Shown in pieces: positions 21,671 through 33,530 of a DNA stretch of 64,000 bases. The position numbers and the translations under genes were made by a program. Under the pieces are notes generated by a model that had not been told where the DNA came from, made no database searches, and worked only from the letters and a program-made list of their open reading frames with translations. Source of the stretch: Saxidomus purpurata (Eukaryota; Mollusca; Bivalvia; Venerida; Veneridae); assembly GCA_022818135.1 (NCBI GenBank), contig JAFMSR010000018.1, positions 38,335,734 to 38,399,733 of the forward strand, read 5' to 3'. Position 1 is the first letter of the stretch; the number at the start of each line of letters is the position of its first letter.

Positions 21671-24414
21671 CACTTTTTCACATAAAGGGACAGGAATGTT
21701 TGTGATTATCAATCATACGTACGAATATGTCACAAATAGGTATTGTAAAATGTTCGTACCCTCATTGCACCACCTCTTAGTATCAACGACGTGTTCACAG
21801 TCCGTTTATCGTTCGTTTATTTAGCTACTGAGTGCCACTTAATCCATTGGAATTCTTTACCAACCGTCGTAACTTTGAATGAATATCGGTTAGCAAAATG
21901 TAGCCTTGCTCCTGGATTTTAATTTTGTACCGGGTCTGTTCTTTAAAATAGCCCGAATACATACTTTATGGTATTGTGAGAGGCACGCTGGCCAGTTAAC
22001 GAATTTTCCAATTACCGAATTTGAAAGTGACGTGAATTATAATTATATAAATTATACTATATTATACAGGTACCATTTCTATGTCGGACCAGTAACAGCA
22101 GAGTAATGGCCCTTGGCAAAGCTAGCGAACTGCTAGTTCAATTTGGTATGTCAAAGGACATAACTGAAATGTCAAGATACGCAAGACTGTTGCACTACGT
22201 TCTATACGTTTGTTCATGTAATGGTAAACATTTGTGTCGAGTCATTCTATAATCCCACTATGCACGACAAAGGTATGCCCCAGATACGAACAACACCAAT
22301 GTGAAAATCAACAAAATTCAACTGAACCAAATTTTGACATATGTGTGACATATTCGTACGTTTTTGTTTCATACATATGACGAATTCGTACGTGTAGAAA
22401 TTACGGTTCAACATAGATGCTAATCCAGATAGAAGGTTTTGATAATTTCACTGAGTGAACAGTGAGTTTATCGGAATACAATCCACCGTTTCATTTAAAT
22501 AAACCTAAAAAACATAAGATAAATTTGCATCTCCTTGAGCATACGCATGTTTCATTTATTTTTGATGAAATAATTGTTAGCTATTTAACCGAATTGAAAA
22601 TAACAAGAAACTAACTGGCACGAGATGAAGTTTTCTTGATATCTATTTAGGACTGCTGTGTAGCGGTGCAGATCAGCGAAAAAGTTAAATGGGGAGTTTA
22701 TATCTATGACAGTCTTATTGATAAAGATTAGAACTACTGAAACAGACGCCAAAACATTGAGCCTTGTAGGTCGCCTGTCTTTCAGCAGGACAACTTGCTG
22801 ATGCCTGTTGGTAAGATAGGCGGAAAACCGGCTGATTAGCAGTTCGGCAATCGAAGTTTTGCCAGGAAAAGTTTATCAAACACCAATTATATATTTCAAA
22901 GAAGATTATTATAACTGCTGTACCTTGATAAGGAGCTCTGCAGAATGCATCCTACGTAATGAATTTATAATGAAAAGGGATGAAACTAGATTTGACACGT
23001 ACCTCTAAAGCGATTAAACATATGTTGAAAAAAAAGACTTTCGTGGGCCTATAATGAGCGGGCCTATACTGTGCAATCTTACATACTTAAAAATAGCAAA
23101 AATCTTAGAGCATAAATTATTCTTATTTAACAGGAGTATGTCCCATTGTGTCGAAAAGTAATGAATAATTATCATGCATAAGTGCTCTTTTTGAAGTTCA
23201 GTATTTCTAATGTCTGCTTTAACAAAGTTTTAATTTAGCAATTGAGAGTTGCTACTCACTTATATCTTTCAGTGTAAATATCAACTTCATATGCATATTA
23301 AATCAGCGTATAGAAAAGTGAAAAGCCAATGTACCGAAATTAATTAATCAATTCAACGGAACGATGAAAATGATAGGTAACTATAATATTATTACGTACA
23401 TTTTATTTGCGATGTAAATTGTACTTATATATATATATGCATTGGAATTTCTTTTGAAAAGATTTTAAACATTTACTCTATCAACTCAATTTGTTGCAAT
23501 GTTCAGGTAATTTGGAAGCTATTTAGGAAGTTGAAATTTGCACACAAATTACAGTATGGTATGCTATATGTTTTGTTATGTTTCATTCACCGCATTGTGT
23601 CACTGAATACGTTAACTATAGATGTAATTTGTGTCATAACTTTTAACAAGTCGACCCAGGGGTCTTTTTAAAAGTTTAGCTTTCGCATGATTTTCTTAAT
23701 GTTTGTATTATCTCTTTATTTCATTACAATATGTGTGCATGGATAAACAGCTTAAGTGTTAAAAACTTCTTTGATGATAACGTTCAATGTAATTTCGCAC
23801 AATTTATTCAAACCTACATAATGGTCATTGTTTGTGTAGAGTAAAATATAAATATTTACTGGTACTCTTTATCTCCCTATAAAGTATAGGGAAAATACAT
23901 TTCTTTGCGTATTTTCAAAAAGAGAAAACAACAGAAAAACTATTTCTGGACTAAACAAAATGCAAACTTCCCAGCTTCTATATACTGGGTTTAACAAGTC
24001 CTTCGCTAACAGTTGGGTGTGAAACATAGACGTTCTCCAGCGTTAAAGTAAGTTTCAGCTTCTCCTGAATAGTAGTTGCACTCGCCGTATCGCGAGTCTT
24101 TACGACTGCTACACTCATACAATGACAGCCCAATGTATAGCGGTATTTGAAGAAAACTCGGCAATTCCTTCCACTACACTGTAAATATTTCACTAACTTT
24201 AGTCACTGGTAATATAGGCTCATACAGCATATACATGTACCAAAACGTGCGCATCAACGAACCGATGATGTTGCCGAGGTCGTTACTAGACCAGTGTCAC
24301 ACAAGGAAGTTGATATACGTGCCCAGTTAATGTCTATGTTATGATTTCAACATCCATATAGCTGTTAACCATACCCATACTGGGTTGTTATTGGTTTCTA
24401 CTGTTTTATAGATA

Positions 24415-24620
24415 TCATCTTCTTCATTTAAAATTGTTTATAGTCCAGGCCGACCCAGGAATTTCTCCTTAGGTGACAGGTGCGATGTAGATACAAGGGA
24501 ATCCGGGTTCCAGACCCTAGCTTTTTTATGAATATACCCATTGGTGCTTAAATTACGTTCCCGATGAACAGCACCGGTACACGGGTTTCTAACAAATTAA
24601 TCTCTCAATGAATGGGAAAC
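24415..24620 (+). repeat. rptC dispersed repeat copy
   Basis: TTTATAGTCCAGGCCGACCC, then CCAGACCCTAGCTTTTTTATGA, ATACCCATTGGTGCTTAAAT and CGGTACACGGGTTTC. Its closest relative here is 45775-45960. Confidence 0.7.
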
Positions 24621-25024
24621 ACTGAAATGCGTTACTGAAATGTCCAAAATAAACGCTGGACGATAGATCTCGATTGAAATGGGTGAGAAAATTCTTTATC
24701 TAAATGGCAAAATGGCAACCAAAATATTTGCTATTTAAAAATACTGACATTTTTGTTCGGAGACCGTTAAAGGTGCCCCGAAAATTGGAGTGTCATTCAG
24801 TATAGGATAACATGTAAAACTTTACCTTTTTATGCGAGACTAGGATGATTCTGCCACATAAAATTCATTTCAAAAGTCGGTGAAAATTTGTGTAGTTGGG
24901 CCGGAAACCTTATATTAAAAGTCTATGAAAATGTATTGTTCATCTTTAGACCTATACCTCAGGTTTGGTCATAGAAACTGAAATCAGTTGCAGGGGTTCG
25001 TTTAAACTGAAGATATCAGTATAA

Positions 25025-25832
25025 CAAGAACTACCTTTAAAAGAGATGGTTGGCGCGATTTTGAGTATATGAAAGAAATGAGCTTCATAGTAAAAACTCC
25101 TTTCAAGTTTTATTTTTTTGCGGTTAGAAGGCGCCAAATGGCATAAGGGAGAAAAATGTGGACCCTGACCGGACCGCTCCTTACAGGACGAACGCTCTCC
25201 TAACTGAACTAACCGGTCCTAACTGTGACATGTGCATCAGAAAAAGAAACTTAATCCTTGTTTTTCTTATCAGATATATTACTCGAAATATTGACCGTCA
25301 TTCACTGGTCGAGAAAGTATAATTACTCTACACTAATAAGAAACATTAGTTTGGAGGTAACAACTGTTATATTATGATAGATGTACTAGAATTATAAAAC
25401 CATAAATGTAAGACTGAAAACGCTACTAGATTATTTTTTATAAGTTTTACCTTTATTCTTACACAATTATACATTAAACTTATTCCCAATTCAGCCCCCA
25501 ACCCCCCCACTCCCCCTCCCCTATCTAAAAAATAACATTTCTCAATTTTTACGTCCAGCAGAGCTTATGCCATGGTGGTTGGTCCGGCGTCCGTCTATCC
25601 GTCTTTTCATTTGACTTTGATACAACTTGTTCATAAGGATCCCTGTAACTTGTAGATGTTCAATATTGTTTTATGTTGACCTTTTTCATACGATATTATC
25701 TAATTAAAAGGTGCCTTACAAAGTTAATTTTTCAATCCAAAATAGGTTACTCATTCTACTTGTCATTTCATTGGCGGTTCATAGGCTACCAACTTCCGGT
25801 CAAAAGCGAGCTTAATACGGCTGTGGCGAAAA
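25025..25832 (-). repeat. rptA composite repeat, near full-length minus-strand copy with internal insertion
   Basis: On the minus strand it reads from CGCCACAGCCGTATTAAGC (25832) to the tRNA-Thr-like module (about 25175-25240, GTTAGTTCAGTTAGGAGAGC and GTAAGGAGCGGTCCGG) and beyond, to the CTCAAAATCGCGCCAACCAT end near 25045. About 230 bases of foreign sequence (25440-25670), including a C-rich tract and TGCCATGGTGGTTGGTCCGG, interrupt it. Confidence 0.85.
25495..25521 (-). other. G-quadruplex-forming motif
   Basis: On the minus strand the runs are G4-A-G5-AGT-G7-TT-G5, which meets the usual four-run, short-loop quadruplex definition. It is on the sense strand of follistatin intron 1, so it would exist in the pre-mRNA as well as in DNA. 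Confidence 0.8.
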
Positions 25833-25987
25833 ATCTTGTGTTAATGTGGCTTAAAACACAGAGAAAAATGACGCTATTTGTTAATAGGGACTCCATCTGA
25901 AGAAACACTAGACGATTTATAACATTTATACCTTCAACTGCTTTACTGGGGTCAAGGTCATAGACATCAGTGTTTTCTTTAAAATAT

Positions 25988-26593
25988 TTAGTGTTTGCCC
26001 TACATTTCTGTCCAATGAAAATATCTAAAAATTTAAAATGTTCACTGTCTATTTGCCATAAGCCTCTGACAGGTTGTTCTATGTATCACTCTATCTTGAT
26101 AGAGCGAGACTCTATAGACCTGTTTGCGCATGTGCATATAACTCACTTATTAATTTTAACACTTACAGTAGACCGAATGAAAACAAATATTATAAAGTGC
26201 AAATGCCGTTAAAAAAAATCCATTGGAACCATAAAATTAATCAAATCTTCTTCTGAAACAAGATTGCAAATATTATATTAATATCTATTTTTCGCATCTT
26301 TTTCAATGATAACCTTTTTGACAGAGAGGGTTACATAAACAGTCAAAATGTTACAATATAGAGATGACTGTTGTGTAAAAGTTATATTTCATTAAATGAG
26401 ACAAAAGTCTTGCTTTAAGTTTAGAAATTGATTGCTGCAATGCTGGGGGATTTTCAGTTTTACACAACAAACACAGTGCATACTGCCAGATATGAACCAT
26501 ATATTTTAAGCAGGCTGTCAACACCACAATAAGAGAGACATGTAATAATAATAAACAGTTGTAAATAAAGTCTAAATGTAGGGCAAACACTAA
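25988..26593. repeat. Perfect 20-bp inverted repeat pair enclosing 566 bp
   Basis: TTAGTGTTTGCCCTACATTT at 25988-26007 and its exact reverse complement at 26574-26593. A possible short-TIR element, but I see no clear target duplication and no transposase. Confidence 0.6.
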
Positions 26594-26597
26594 GTCA

Positions 26598-26706
26598 GTT
26601 AGAGGTTAAAATAGAGAAATTTATCCAACATAGCAACCCAGTCGGTCGCTAGCGCTCCCTCCTTTGGGTTTCTATATTGCATAAATTTCTCTATTTAGCC
26701 TCTAAC
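26598..26706. mobile_element. 109-bp hairpin MITE-like element
   Basis: The left arm GTTAGAGGTTAAAATAGAGA continues to about 26645. The right arm is its near-complete reverse complement ending CCTCTAAC at 26706. The loop is about 20 bases (GTCGGTCGCTAGCGC...). The element begins four bases after the inverted-repeat pair just described ends. Confidence 0.7.
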
Positions 26707-27873
26707 TATTACATAATACCTTTGGTGAATAAAATGTGTATTTTGGAATTGGTGAAACAATAAACAACATTTTTCGCTAGAATATGACAATTTTGTCTTC
26801 AGAAGATGATAGTTGTTTTGACAGTAACATTATCTTTTGTGTCACCAGGAAATAACGAGACCAATTCTTAACTTGCAGAGGCTTTATTTGTGTGACGTCA
26901 GTCAAAACAATTTGTGTTAGTTTTGTAAAAGATACCCAGTATCAAAATTAAAATAATTAAAAAATTAAAATTTTCATATTCCATTACAAATCAGCGTGTC
27001 TAATTTACGACACTTTTATCAAACATTCATACTTCACTAAAAACAACATTCATAGACTATGGTAAAGAGTTATGAAGAAAAAAAAAATTCAAAATTTTTT
27101 TTTTATTATTTATTATGATATCAACTTTAAAATGCATAGAAAAAGACATTAGCTTAAGAAAAAAAAGTCAAAGGTATGTTCCTTCCACCTGTGTCTCAGG
27201 TTACAAAGTTCTAAATGTGTTTTGTACTGTTTTCTTTATAAAATCAATCACTGACATATTCACTTTAATTCTTTAACGTCATGCATGATGTTAAATACAT
27301 TCCAAAGCAATGATCACGTGCCTAGGGCATTTGACGTAAACATATAATATAATATTGATTTAGTTATAGGAACTTATAATATTACGAATACCGCGATGTA
27401 ATTGCAAATAATGTACTTAGAAAACAATAATCTGGATTAAGATTATGAGGCATGTTTTATAAATAGAAACTTGTTTACACTTTCTGGCACCACAAAGAAG
27501 GAAGTTTTTGTAAGGTTTGTATATGAAATATGATATAGTCTATTGTACTGATCACATTACTCAAATGGTAGAAATACATTTATGGGAATTCACCATGGCC
27601 TTATATGAAATTCTTTTTTTAATTGTTGAAATTGAGAAAGAAGAAAAAAATTCTAAATATAGCAAAATAATATAAAGTAGCTCTGAAAATAAGGATATCG
27701 TTGGAATGTTTATATATAACACAAGCATGAAGGACATTGTTGCAATACTGATGTGAAAAATATTACACAAAATGTTGCAAAACTCGGCAGACAGGAAAGA
27801 GATAGTGATTTACACTGGATCGGAATAAATTTCTGACGAATGTACATTGAACCCACCATTAGTCAGTCAACAC

Positions 27874-27927
27874 CCATATTTGCCATCCCATATTTGCAAT
27901 CCCGTATTTGCTATCCCGTATTTGCTA
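27874..27927. repeat. 14-bp tandem repeat, four units
   Basis: CATATTTGCCATCC, CATATTTGCAATCC, CGTATTTGCTATCC and CGTATTTGCTAT follow each other. Confidence 0.9.
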
Positions 27928-28289
27928 TATAAATATAGTTGACACGTTATTTTGTTATCATCTTTATACTGATGCAATGAAACAGAATGAAATGTAATAT
28001 GTTATAAGAAAGTACATCAAACATGAATAGAAAACAGATAGAGTGAAAAATACTTATAAAAGATCTTTATATATTGATAAAACATGATGTAATAGATTGC
28101 AATGCCATTTACTATACCTATAAGATTCGAACCCATGCAAAAAGAAAGCGTGAATGATTTTCATTAAAAAATGCGACTAGGGACTTCCGAAATGCTACAT
28201 ATCCTATTTGACTTTGTTCGGGTCTCGTTAAATGCCTATAAAACACGAGACTTCGTATTTGTAAAGTAATCTAAGTGTTACGTAGTCAT

Positions 28290-28755
28290 TTTTTCGGCGC
28301 AGCCGTATTAAGCTTGCTTTTGACCAGAAGTGGGTAACCTTTCAATCGCCAATGAAATGACATGTAGAATGTATAACAATTTTTTTTTGTATTGGAAAAT
28401 TTATTCTGTAAGACACCAGAGGTCAATAAAATACTCTTGAGTCTTTCATGAATGGTTTTATAATTTTAGTATGTAAATAGTCCAGGCTAGACCAGCGAAT
28501 ATGGTCAATATTTCGAGTAACATATTTGAAAAGAAAACCAAGGATTCAATTATTTTTCTGATGCACGTGTCACCAAACGGATGTAATCAAAATTGAGGAG
28601 AAAGTGCGTATGTGGCCGGTTATCTTAGTCGGGAGAACATTCATCTTGTCAGCGAAGCGTCGCGTCCCGGTCAGGGTGATTTTTTTTAACCCTCTTCTAA
28701 CTGCATAAAAGAGTTTTTTACTATGAAATCTAGCTACCCATCTCTTTCATATAGT
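28290..28755 (+). repeat. rptA composite repeat, internally deleted copy
   Basis: Starts TTTTTCGGCGCAGCCGTATT at 28290 and runs to AGTATGTAAATAG. It then jumps past about 110 consensus bases to GACCAGCGAATATGGTCAAT, the tRNA-Thr-like module (GGTTATCTTAGTCGGGAGAA, CTTGTCAGCGAAG at 28648) and the CATCTCTTTCATATAG tail. Confidence 0.9.
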
Positions 28756-29167
28756 CCGTGTTTAAACGTTACATAATACAAACAAAACTATACATGATCA
28801 CCGAAAATTCAGATAGTAAGCTTTCTAATGGTATATTTCTTCAAACAATCGAACATGAAATAATACCAGGAGCACGGCTTAAGATGTAGCAGCTGTGTGT
28901 TAGAATACTATTTATTGGACAGTTTAACTTGCACAGAAAGTTTTATTGTTCGTCAAGTTTTCGCAATCAACAGAATCCTGCAAAAACTGTTTCATTGAAT
29001 ATGACTATATAAACAGAATTTTGTAGCTATTTTCTAATGAAAAATAAATAACGTGTTATTATATAAATAAGAAACGATTTATAACAACACAATGTCGTGA
29101 AGAAGCGACAGCAATATGAAAGAAAAGTATGCGTCAACATTGTTTTAGAATAAACAGACAAAGTTCT

Positions 29168-29332
29168 ACCTTAATTATATTCGTTAATATAGTCTTTACT
29201 ACCTTAATTATATTCGTTAATATAGTCTTTACTACCTTAATTATATTCGTTAATATAGTATTTACTACCTTAATTATATTCGTTAATATAGTCATTACTA
29301 CCTTATTTATAATCGTTAGTATAGTCTTCACG
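29168..29332. repeat. 33-bp minisatellite, five units
   Basis: ACCTTAATTATATTCGTTAA recurs at 29168, 29201, 29234 and 29267, with a diverged unit at 29300. Because 33 is a multiple of three, an 11-residue peptide repeat appears on both strands; this is not coding. Confidence 0.97.
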
Positions 29333-30193
29333 TGACTATTTAAAGTGATAATGGGAACCAGTGTTAGGAGATTTAAGGTAGCATCTAGACTTATAATAAG
29401 TCTGGTGAGATTGAGAGGTCTTATTTTCTCTTGAAGTCTTTTTTTCTTTTAAGAAAAATATTTCTATAAAAAATGTGTCTCAATCAAAGCTAATCTCATC
29501 AGTAAGAGTCAATGGAAGGAGAGATTGTGAAGATGTTGTAAAATGTACAGAAAAGACATGAATAATGACTCTTACGACTGATGCCAGTCTCGGTAGCTGC
29601 TACAGACACAATTGAAAAGATGGTAACTACGATATGAAATAACGATCTATGACAACATAACTTAAAAGCCAACGGTTCCAGGTTGTCCATCGTGTTAGCG
29701 TTTCGCTGTCTTAAATAATTTCGTGTACAATTCATTTGGCGATAACAACTTCACATAACTTATTCCGCCCTATCGTTGGGTTGTTGAATTCTTCACATAC
29801 TACTACATTGTACTAGCAGATAAGACATGTTTGTCAGTTTATTTAGGGAAAAAAAGAAGGAAATAAAAACATTCGGTTACGTGTCAATCCATAAAGATCT
29901 TCAAATGACATCGTTGATATATCTTTGTTTTATATACATGTACATTTTAAGTTGTGATATATTTTAATAATTCCGCCTGTGTTTCAATTTAAAACATGTA
30001 AAGACTAAATTCAGCCGGTTTAAGATAAGATGCGCGGGAAACGGTTGTAAGGGAATGTGATAAGGTGAGCAAGGAATGTGAGCATGTTCCTTTCATGGCT
30101 AAGAAGATTTTTAGAATTTATGGTAACTGTTGGGGATACGGAGTGTAGAATAAAAAGAAAATATGTCAAACTGTGTATTTCCTGTATGAAATA

Positions 30194-30962
30194 TATACTA
30201 AATAAAATAAGAAACTTCCGCTATGTTTGCTTAAACTTGCTAGATGAAAACAAAACGGGAGAATCATTGTTATACATACGTCTAAAGAGTGTTCCATGAT
30301 GCATCGTTTGGTGCAAAAATAATGGTCAAAGGTTAACAGAATATGGAGCAATTTTGACCAAGTGAGTTAGGGGTTAAAAACAAAAATGACACTTAATAAC
30401 GGGTATGACCACCTCTTGAGTTTGCCACTACAGTGTATCGCCGGAGCATATAATTGACTAAATTGTTGATTTCTGCCTGTGAAATATTGTTCCATTCCTG
30501 AATGCGCGCTTGACGAAGTGGACGTTAGCAGGTGGGTTGTGACTACGCCTCACTCGTCTGTCCAGAATATCACAGACGTGCTCTATGAGGGTGGGAACAG
30601 GACTTTTTTCGGACCAGTCACCAATTAAAGTAATTCATATGTTCCATAACAACACCAACATCTCGATTTTTCAGCATAATGCCTCATCTCGTACAGTTTG
30701 AGACACTGTAAATTGTCTTATAAAAATAACATTGATTTCATTGATAACTGTTCCGCTAAAAGTCCTAATAAGAGGTGGCCATACCCGTAATTAAGTGTCA
30801 TTTTTGTTTTTAACCCCTACCACACTTGGTCAAATTTTCCCCCATATTCTGTTAACCTTTGAACACTCTTTCAACGTATGTATAACAATGATTCCCCCAT
30901 TTTGTTTATATCCAGCTGTGTTCAAGCAAACTTAGCGGAAGTTTCTTATTTTGTATAGTATA
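30194..30962 (-). mobile_element. Tc1-like transposon with about 200-bp terminal inverted repeats, internally deleted
   Basis: The left end (TATACTAAATAAAATAAGAA at 30194, CTTCCGCTATGTTTGC) is inverted at the right end (...GCGGAAGTTTCTTATTTTG, TATAGTATA at 30962). The similarity extends inward to ATGACACTTAATAACGGGTA and CCACCTCTT. Between the arms, minus-strand text at about 30470-30560 is the decayed C-terminus of a Tc1 transposase (GTCCCACCCTCATAGAGCAC region, LRQARIQEWN-like). The catalytic core is lost, so the copy is non-autonomous. Confidence 0.85.
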
Positions 30963-31471
30963 AATGATTAAACTGTTTTCATAGACAGCATATAAACACA
31001 CTGGACTGGGCTAGAATACCGATATTGCAGACTTAGACTAAACTTTATGATATAATTTTATAAATATTTGTAAATACTCACTTAACAGCTGATATCAAAT
31101 TAGCCAATCAGACTTCTTATTTTACATAAAAACTGACCGAATGATTAGTCCAACATTTTTCAATAAGGGATCCCAAAAATATATCGAACTTTGGCGTGGT
31201 GAAAAACCGGTTAGTGCTATTTCAAACTTTAAAACTTGATCATTTGACTCAAACTATTAATCTAAAATCAAATAAATCAAAACGTTGAAATTTGTATGAA
31301 CAGATAGGACTAGCTAAATTGAAATCAATAATTATGATATTCTTTACTTTCAGAGTCTCTATTTGATAATATGTAGATATTCTTAATAAGATGTTAATAC
31401 ACAATACTTACACAAAAAGGCACGCTTAAAAGTACATTGATGAATTCGATTTCTCTGTTTAAAATTATTTA

Positions 31472-31540
31472 AATATCTAAATATCTAAAAATATCTAAAT
31501 ATCTAAAAATATCTAAATATCTAAAAATATCTAAATATCT
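31472..31540. repeat. 18-bp tandem repeat, almost four units
   Basis: AATATCTAAATATCTAAA repeated from 31472 to 31540. It lies in follistatin intron 1, 175 bases from the exon 1 donor. Confidence 0.95.
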
Positions 31541-31715
31541 AGTGTTTTTGCACATGCTAGTGATACCTCTGTATCATTACTTTATACTTGGTGTAATACA
31601 TGCATATATTTTCAAATCAAGATTAACGTAGGACCCGAAAATATTTAAAATTCTAAAATAATCGGCTGACTAAACTTTCCTAAAAGATATAATTAGCAAA
31701 AATAAAAGCACTTAC

Positions 31716-31809
31716 CTAAAGACCGATGGACGTCGACGGCAATAATGAGGTAGAATAGATTACATAGAATTGTAGTCCAACGTTGCATGAGTGTTCCAGC
31801 GTTTACCAT
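31716..31809 (-). CDS. FST: Follistatin, exon 1: start codon and signal peptide
   Basis: On the minus strand ATG at 31809-31807 stands in good context (A at -3, G at +4). It opens 31 codons ending TTA G before a strong donor GTAAGTG. The peptide is MVNAGTLMQRW, then a hydrophobic TTILCNLFYLIIA, then VDVHRSL: a typical signal peptide. The final G joins the GT of exon 2 to make Gly, giving LGGTCWEY at the junction, just as exon 1 of vertebrate FST encodes the signal peptide and is followed by GNCW. The link rests on phase, strand, signal-peptide content and an upstream promoter-like cluster, not on transcript data. An 18.4-kb first intron follows. Confidence 0.75.
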
Positions 31810-32365
31810 TATGTTTACTTAAACCTTCGTCTATATCGTGCCCTTAAAGCACGGTCGCATCTTGAAACAAACAGGCGTACGTCTTTATGCAATGTCTTAC
31901 AACCAACCCTAATTAAAGAACAAAAGTATGAGATTATGATTTAAACAGACGTTCAAGTCCATGCTGAATTCATATATAGAACAGATTATCCGTTTTGTTT
32001 TTACTAACCCGTATATCTATTTAATTTTTTTTAAAACTCGAGATACATTTCGGTTATAACGTTTTCATAAAATATGCAGTCAACTTTAAATATCCTTTTA
32101 CAATATATATGTTTTCATTTGTTTAGAAACAGAAGTATATTTCGGTAAGGATTTTTTCTTTACAATAGTCTTTTAATATCCAGATAATTATTAATGCTCA
32201 TCTGTTTTATGATTTTGTCTAAAGTAAGCACCACGATATGCTTTTAATTACTTACACCTTTAACTTTACGAATAACAGTCGTTTAACGTTATCAGGCAGT
32301 ACCGTTTTGCAATTATATTTGTTCAATAATACAGATCCGAGTGTCTAGCCAGTATTATGTATACA

Positions 32366-32418
32366 TTTTATACTGTACCCTGCAATGCACCGTATGGGCG
32401 GTACTGTTTGCTGATTGG
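32366..32418 (-). promoter_or_regulatory. Putative follistatin core promoter: CCAAT, GC box, TATA
   Basis: Reading the minus strand, CCAATCAG (core 32418-32414) is followed by CCGCCC (32401-32396) and TATAAAA (32372-32366). The CCAAT-to-TATA distance of about 45 bases and the order are classical. A start site about 30 bases after the TATA (near 32335-32345) would give a 5' UTR of about 530 bases before the exon 1 ATG. A second weaker TATA-like CTATATATG lies near 31980. Confidence 0.55.
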
Positions 32419-32915
32419 CAGTTTATTAATATCGAACCTTTGGGAAATTAAATACTGTAAACGTTGTGTTCTTTACGGGCTGTTTAATTTGAAGTGAATT
32501 ATGAAGAATAAATTTAGATTTTAATGGGCAGTTTTATATCTAGATGTATCAATTGATTTGTATGTGTGCATTATTTCGTATAAGCCATACTACGATTAAT
32601 AAATCAGGTTTGGACGAAGTTCAACCAAGCTTCATTATATTGAAAATAATTGATCATCGAGTAAATTGATGCTATCCTTTTAATTTAAGGCATCTTATAA
32701 AACATTTATGGAACTATTTTTATTAAGTGACATCTGGATCATGATAGTGTGACTAAGCTGGATTTTAAGAAACTACCAATAAAAAAGAAATGATTTTAAG
32801 TGAAAATATTTTGTTATGAAACGAATAATGCCGAATAACATCGTTTTTCTCAAAAAAAGTTTACTGATACCTTACTGTTGTCGCATACTTTCGCGACCCA
32901 TCTTCTCATCATCTT

Positions 32916-33530
32916 TTTCGGCGCAGTCGTATTATGCGCGCTTTTGACCGGAAGTTTATAAATTTTCAACCGCCAATGAAATGACAAGAAGAGATGAACA
33001 ATTTTGAATTGACAAATTTACTCTATAAGACACCTTTTAATTGAATAATACCGACTGAAAAAGGTCAATAAAATACTCTTACGCTTTCAGTCTTTCTTGA
33101 ATGGTTTTATAATTTTTGTACGTAAATATTTCATATCTATCAACATAACAATTGTGTTGTTACCGCCACACTAATGTCAATTGTAAGTGTAGAGTAATTA
33201 TACTTTCTCGACTTGTGAATAACAGTCCATATTTGATAAATAAAAAACAAGGATTAAGTTTGTTTTCCAGATGCACATGTCACGGTACGTCATAGATAAC
33301 AATTGGGGAGCAAATGTGTAAGTGGCCGTTTAACTCAGTCGCAGAGCATTTACTCTGCGAAGGGTCGTGAGTTCGCGGCCCAGTAAAGGTGCACGCTTTT
33401 TCTCACCCTATGACATTCGGTGCCTTGTGACTGCATAGAAATTACACAGATTTTTTATTGTAGCCTCTTATACTCAAAATAACGCTGACCATCTTTTAAA
33501 AAGGATAGTTCTTTTTGAAGATATATGCCG
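32916..33530 (+). repeat. rptA composite repeat, near full-length copy
   Basis: From CTTTTTCGGCGCAGTCGTAT to CATCTTTTAAAAAGGATAG. The tRNA-like module is at about 33322-33392 (GGCCGTTTAACTCAGTCGCAGAGC and GAGTTCGCGGCCCAG). About 600 bases upstream of the follistatin promoter. Confidence 0.9.

Larger units (their letters stand above)
13349..31715 (-). other. Follistatin intron 1 (about 18.4 kb), repeat-rich
   Basis: It runs from the donor GTAAGTG next to exon 1 to the acceptor TTCCAG next to exon 2. Contained elements are listed separately. Sub-stretches in which I see nothing identifiable are 13349-14340, 14480-15750 (apart from a less AT-rich patch at 14960-15260 with an ATTTGCAT octamer and two CCAAT words), 16006-17290, 18460-19185, 21740-24410 (apart from minor inverted repeats), 26710-27870, 27930-28290 and 29340-30190. 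Confidence 0.75.

Noticed and set aside
29129..29335. Repeat protein with 11-residue units
   Set aside because: Produced by a 33-bp minisatellite; hydrophobic on one strand and basic on the other, no gene context.
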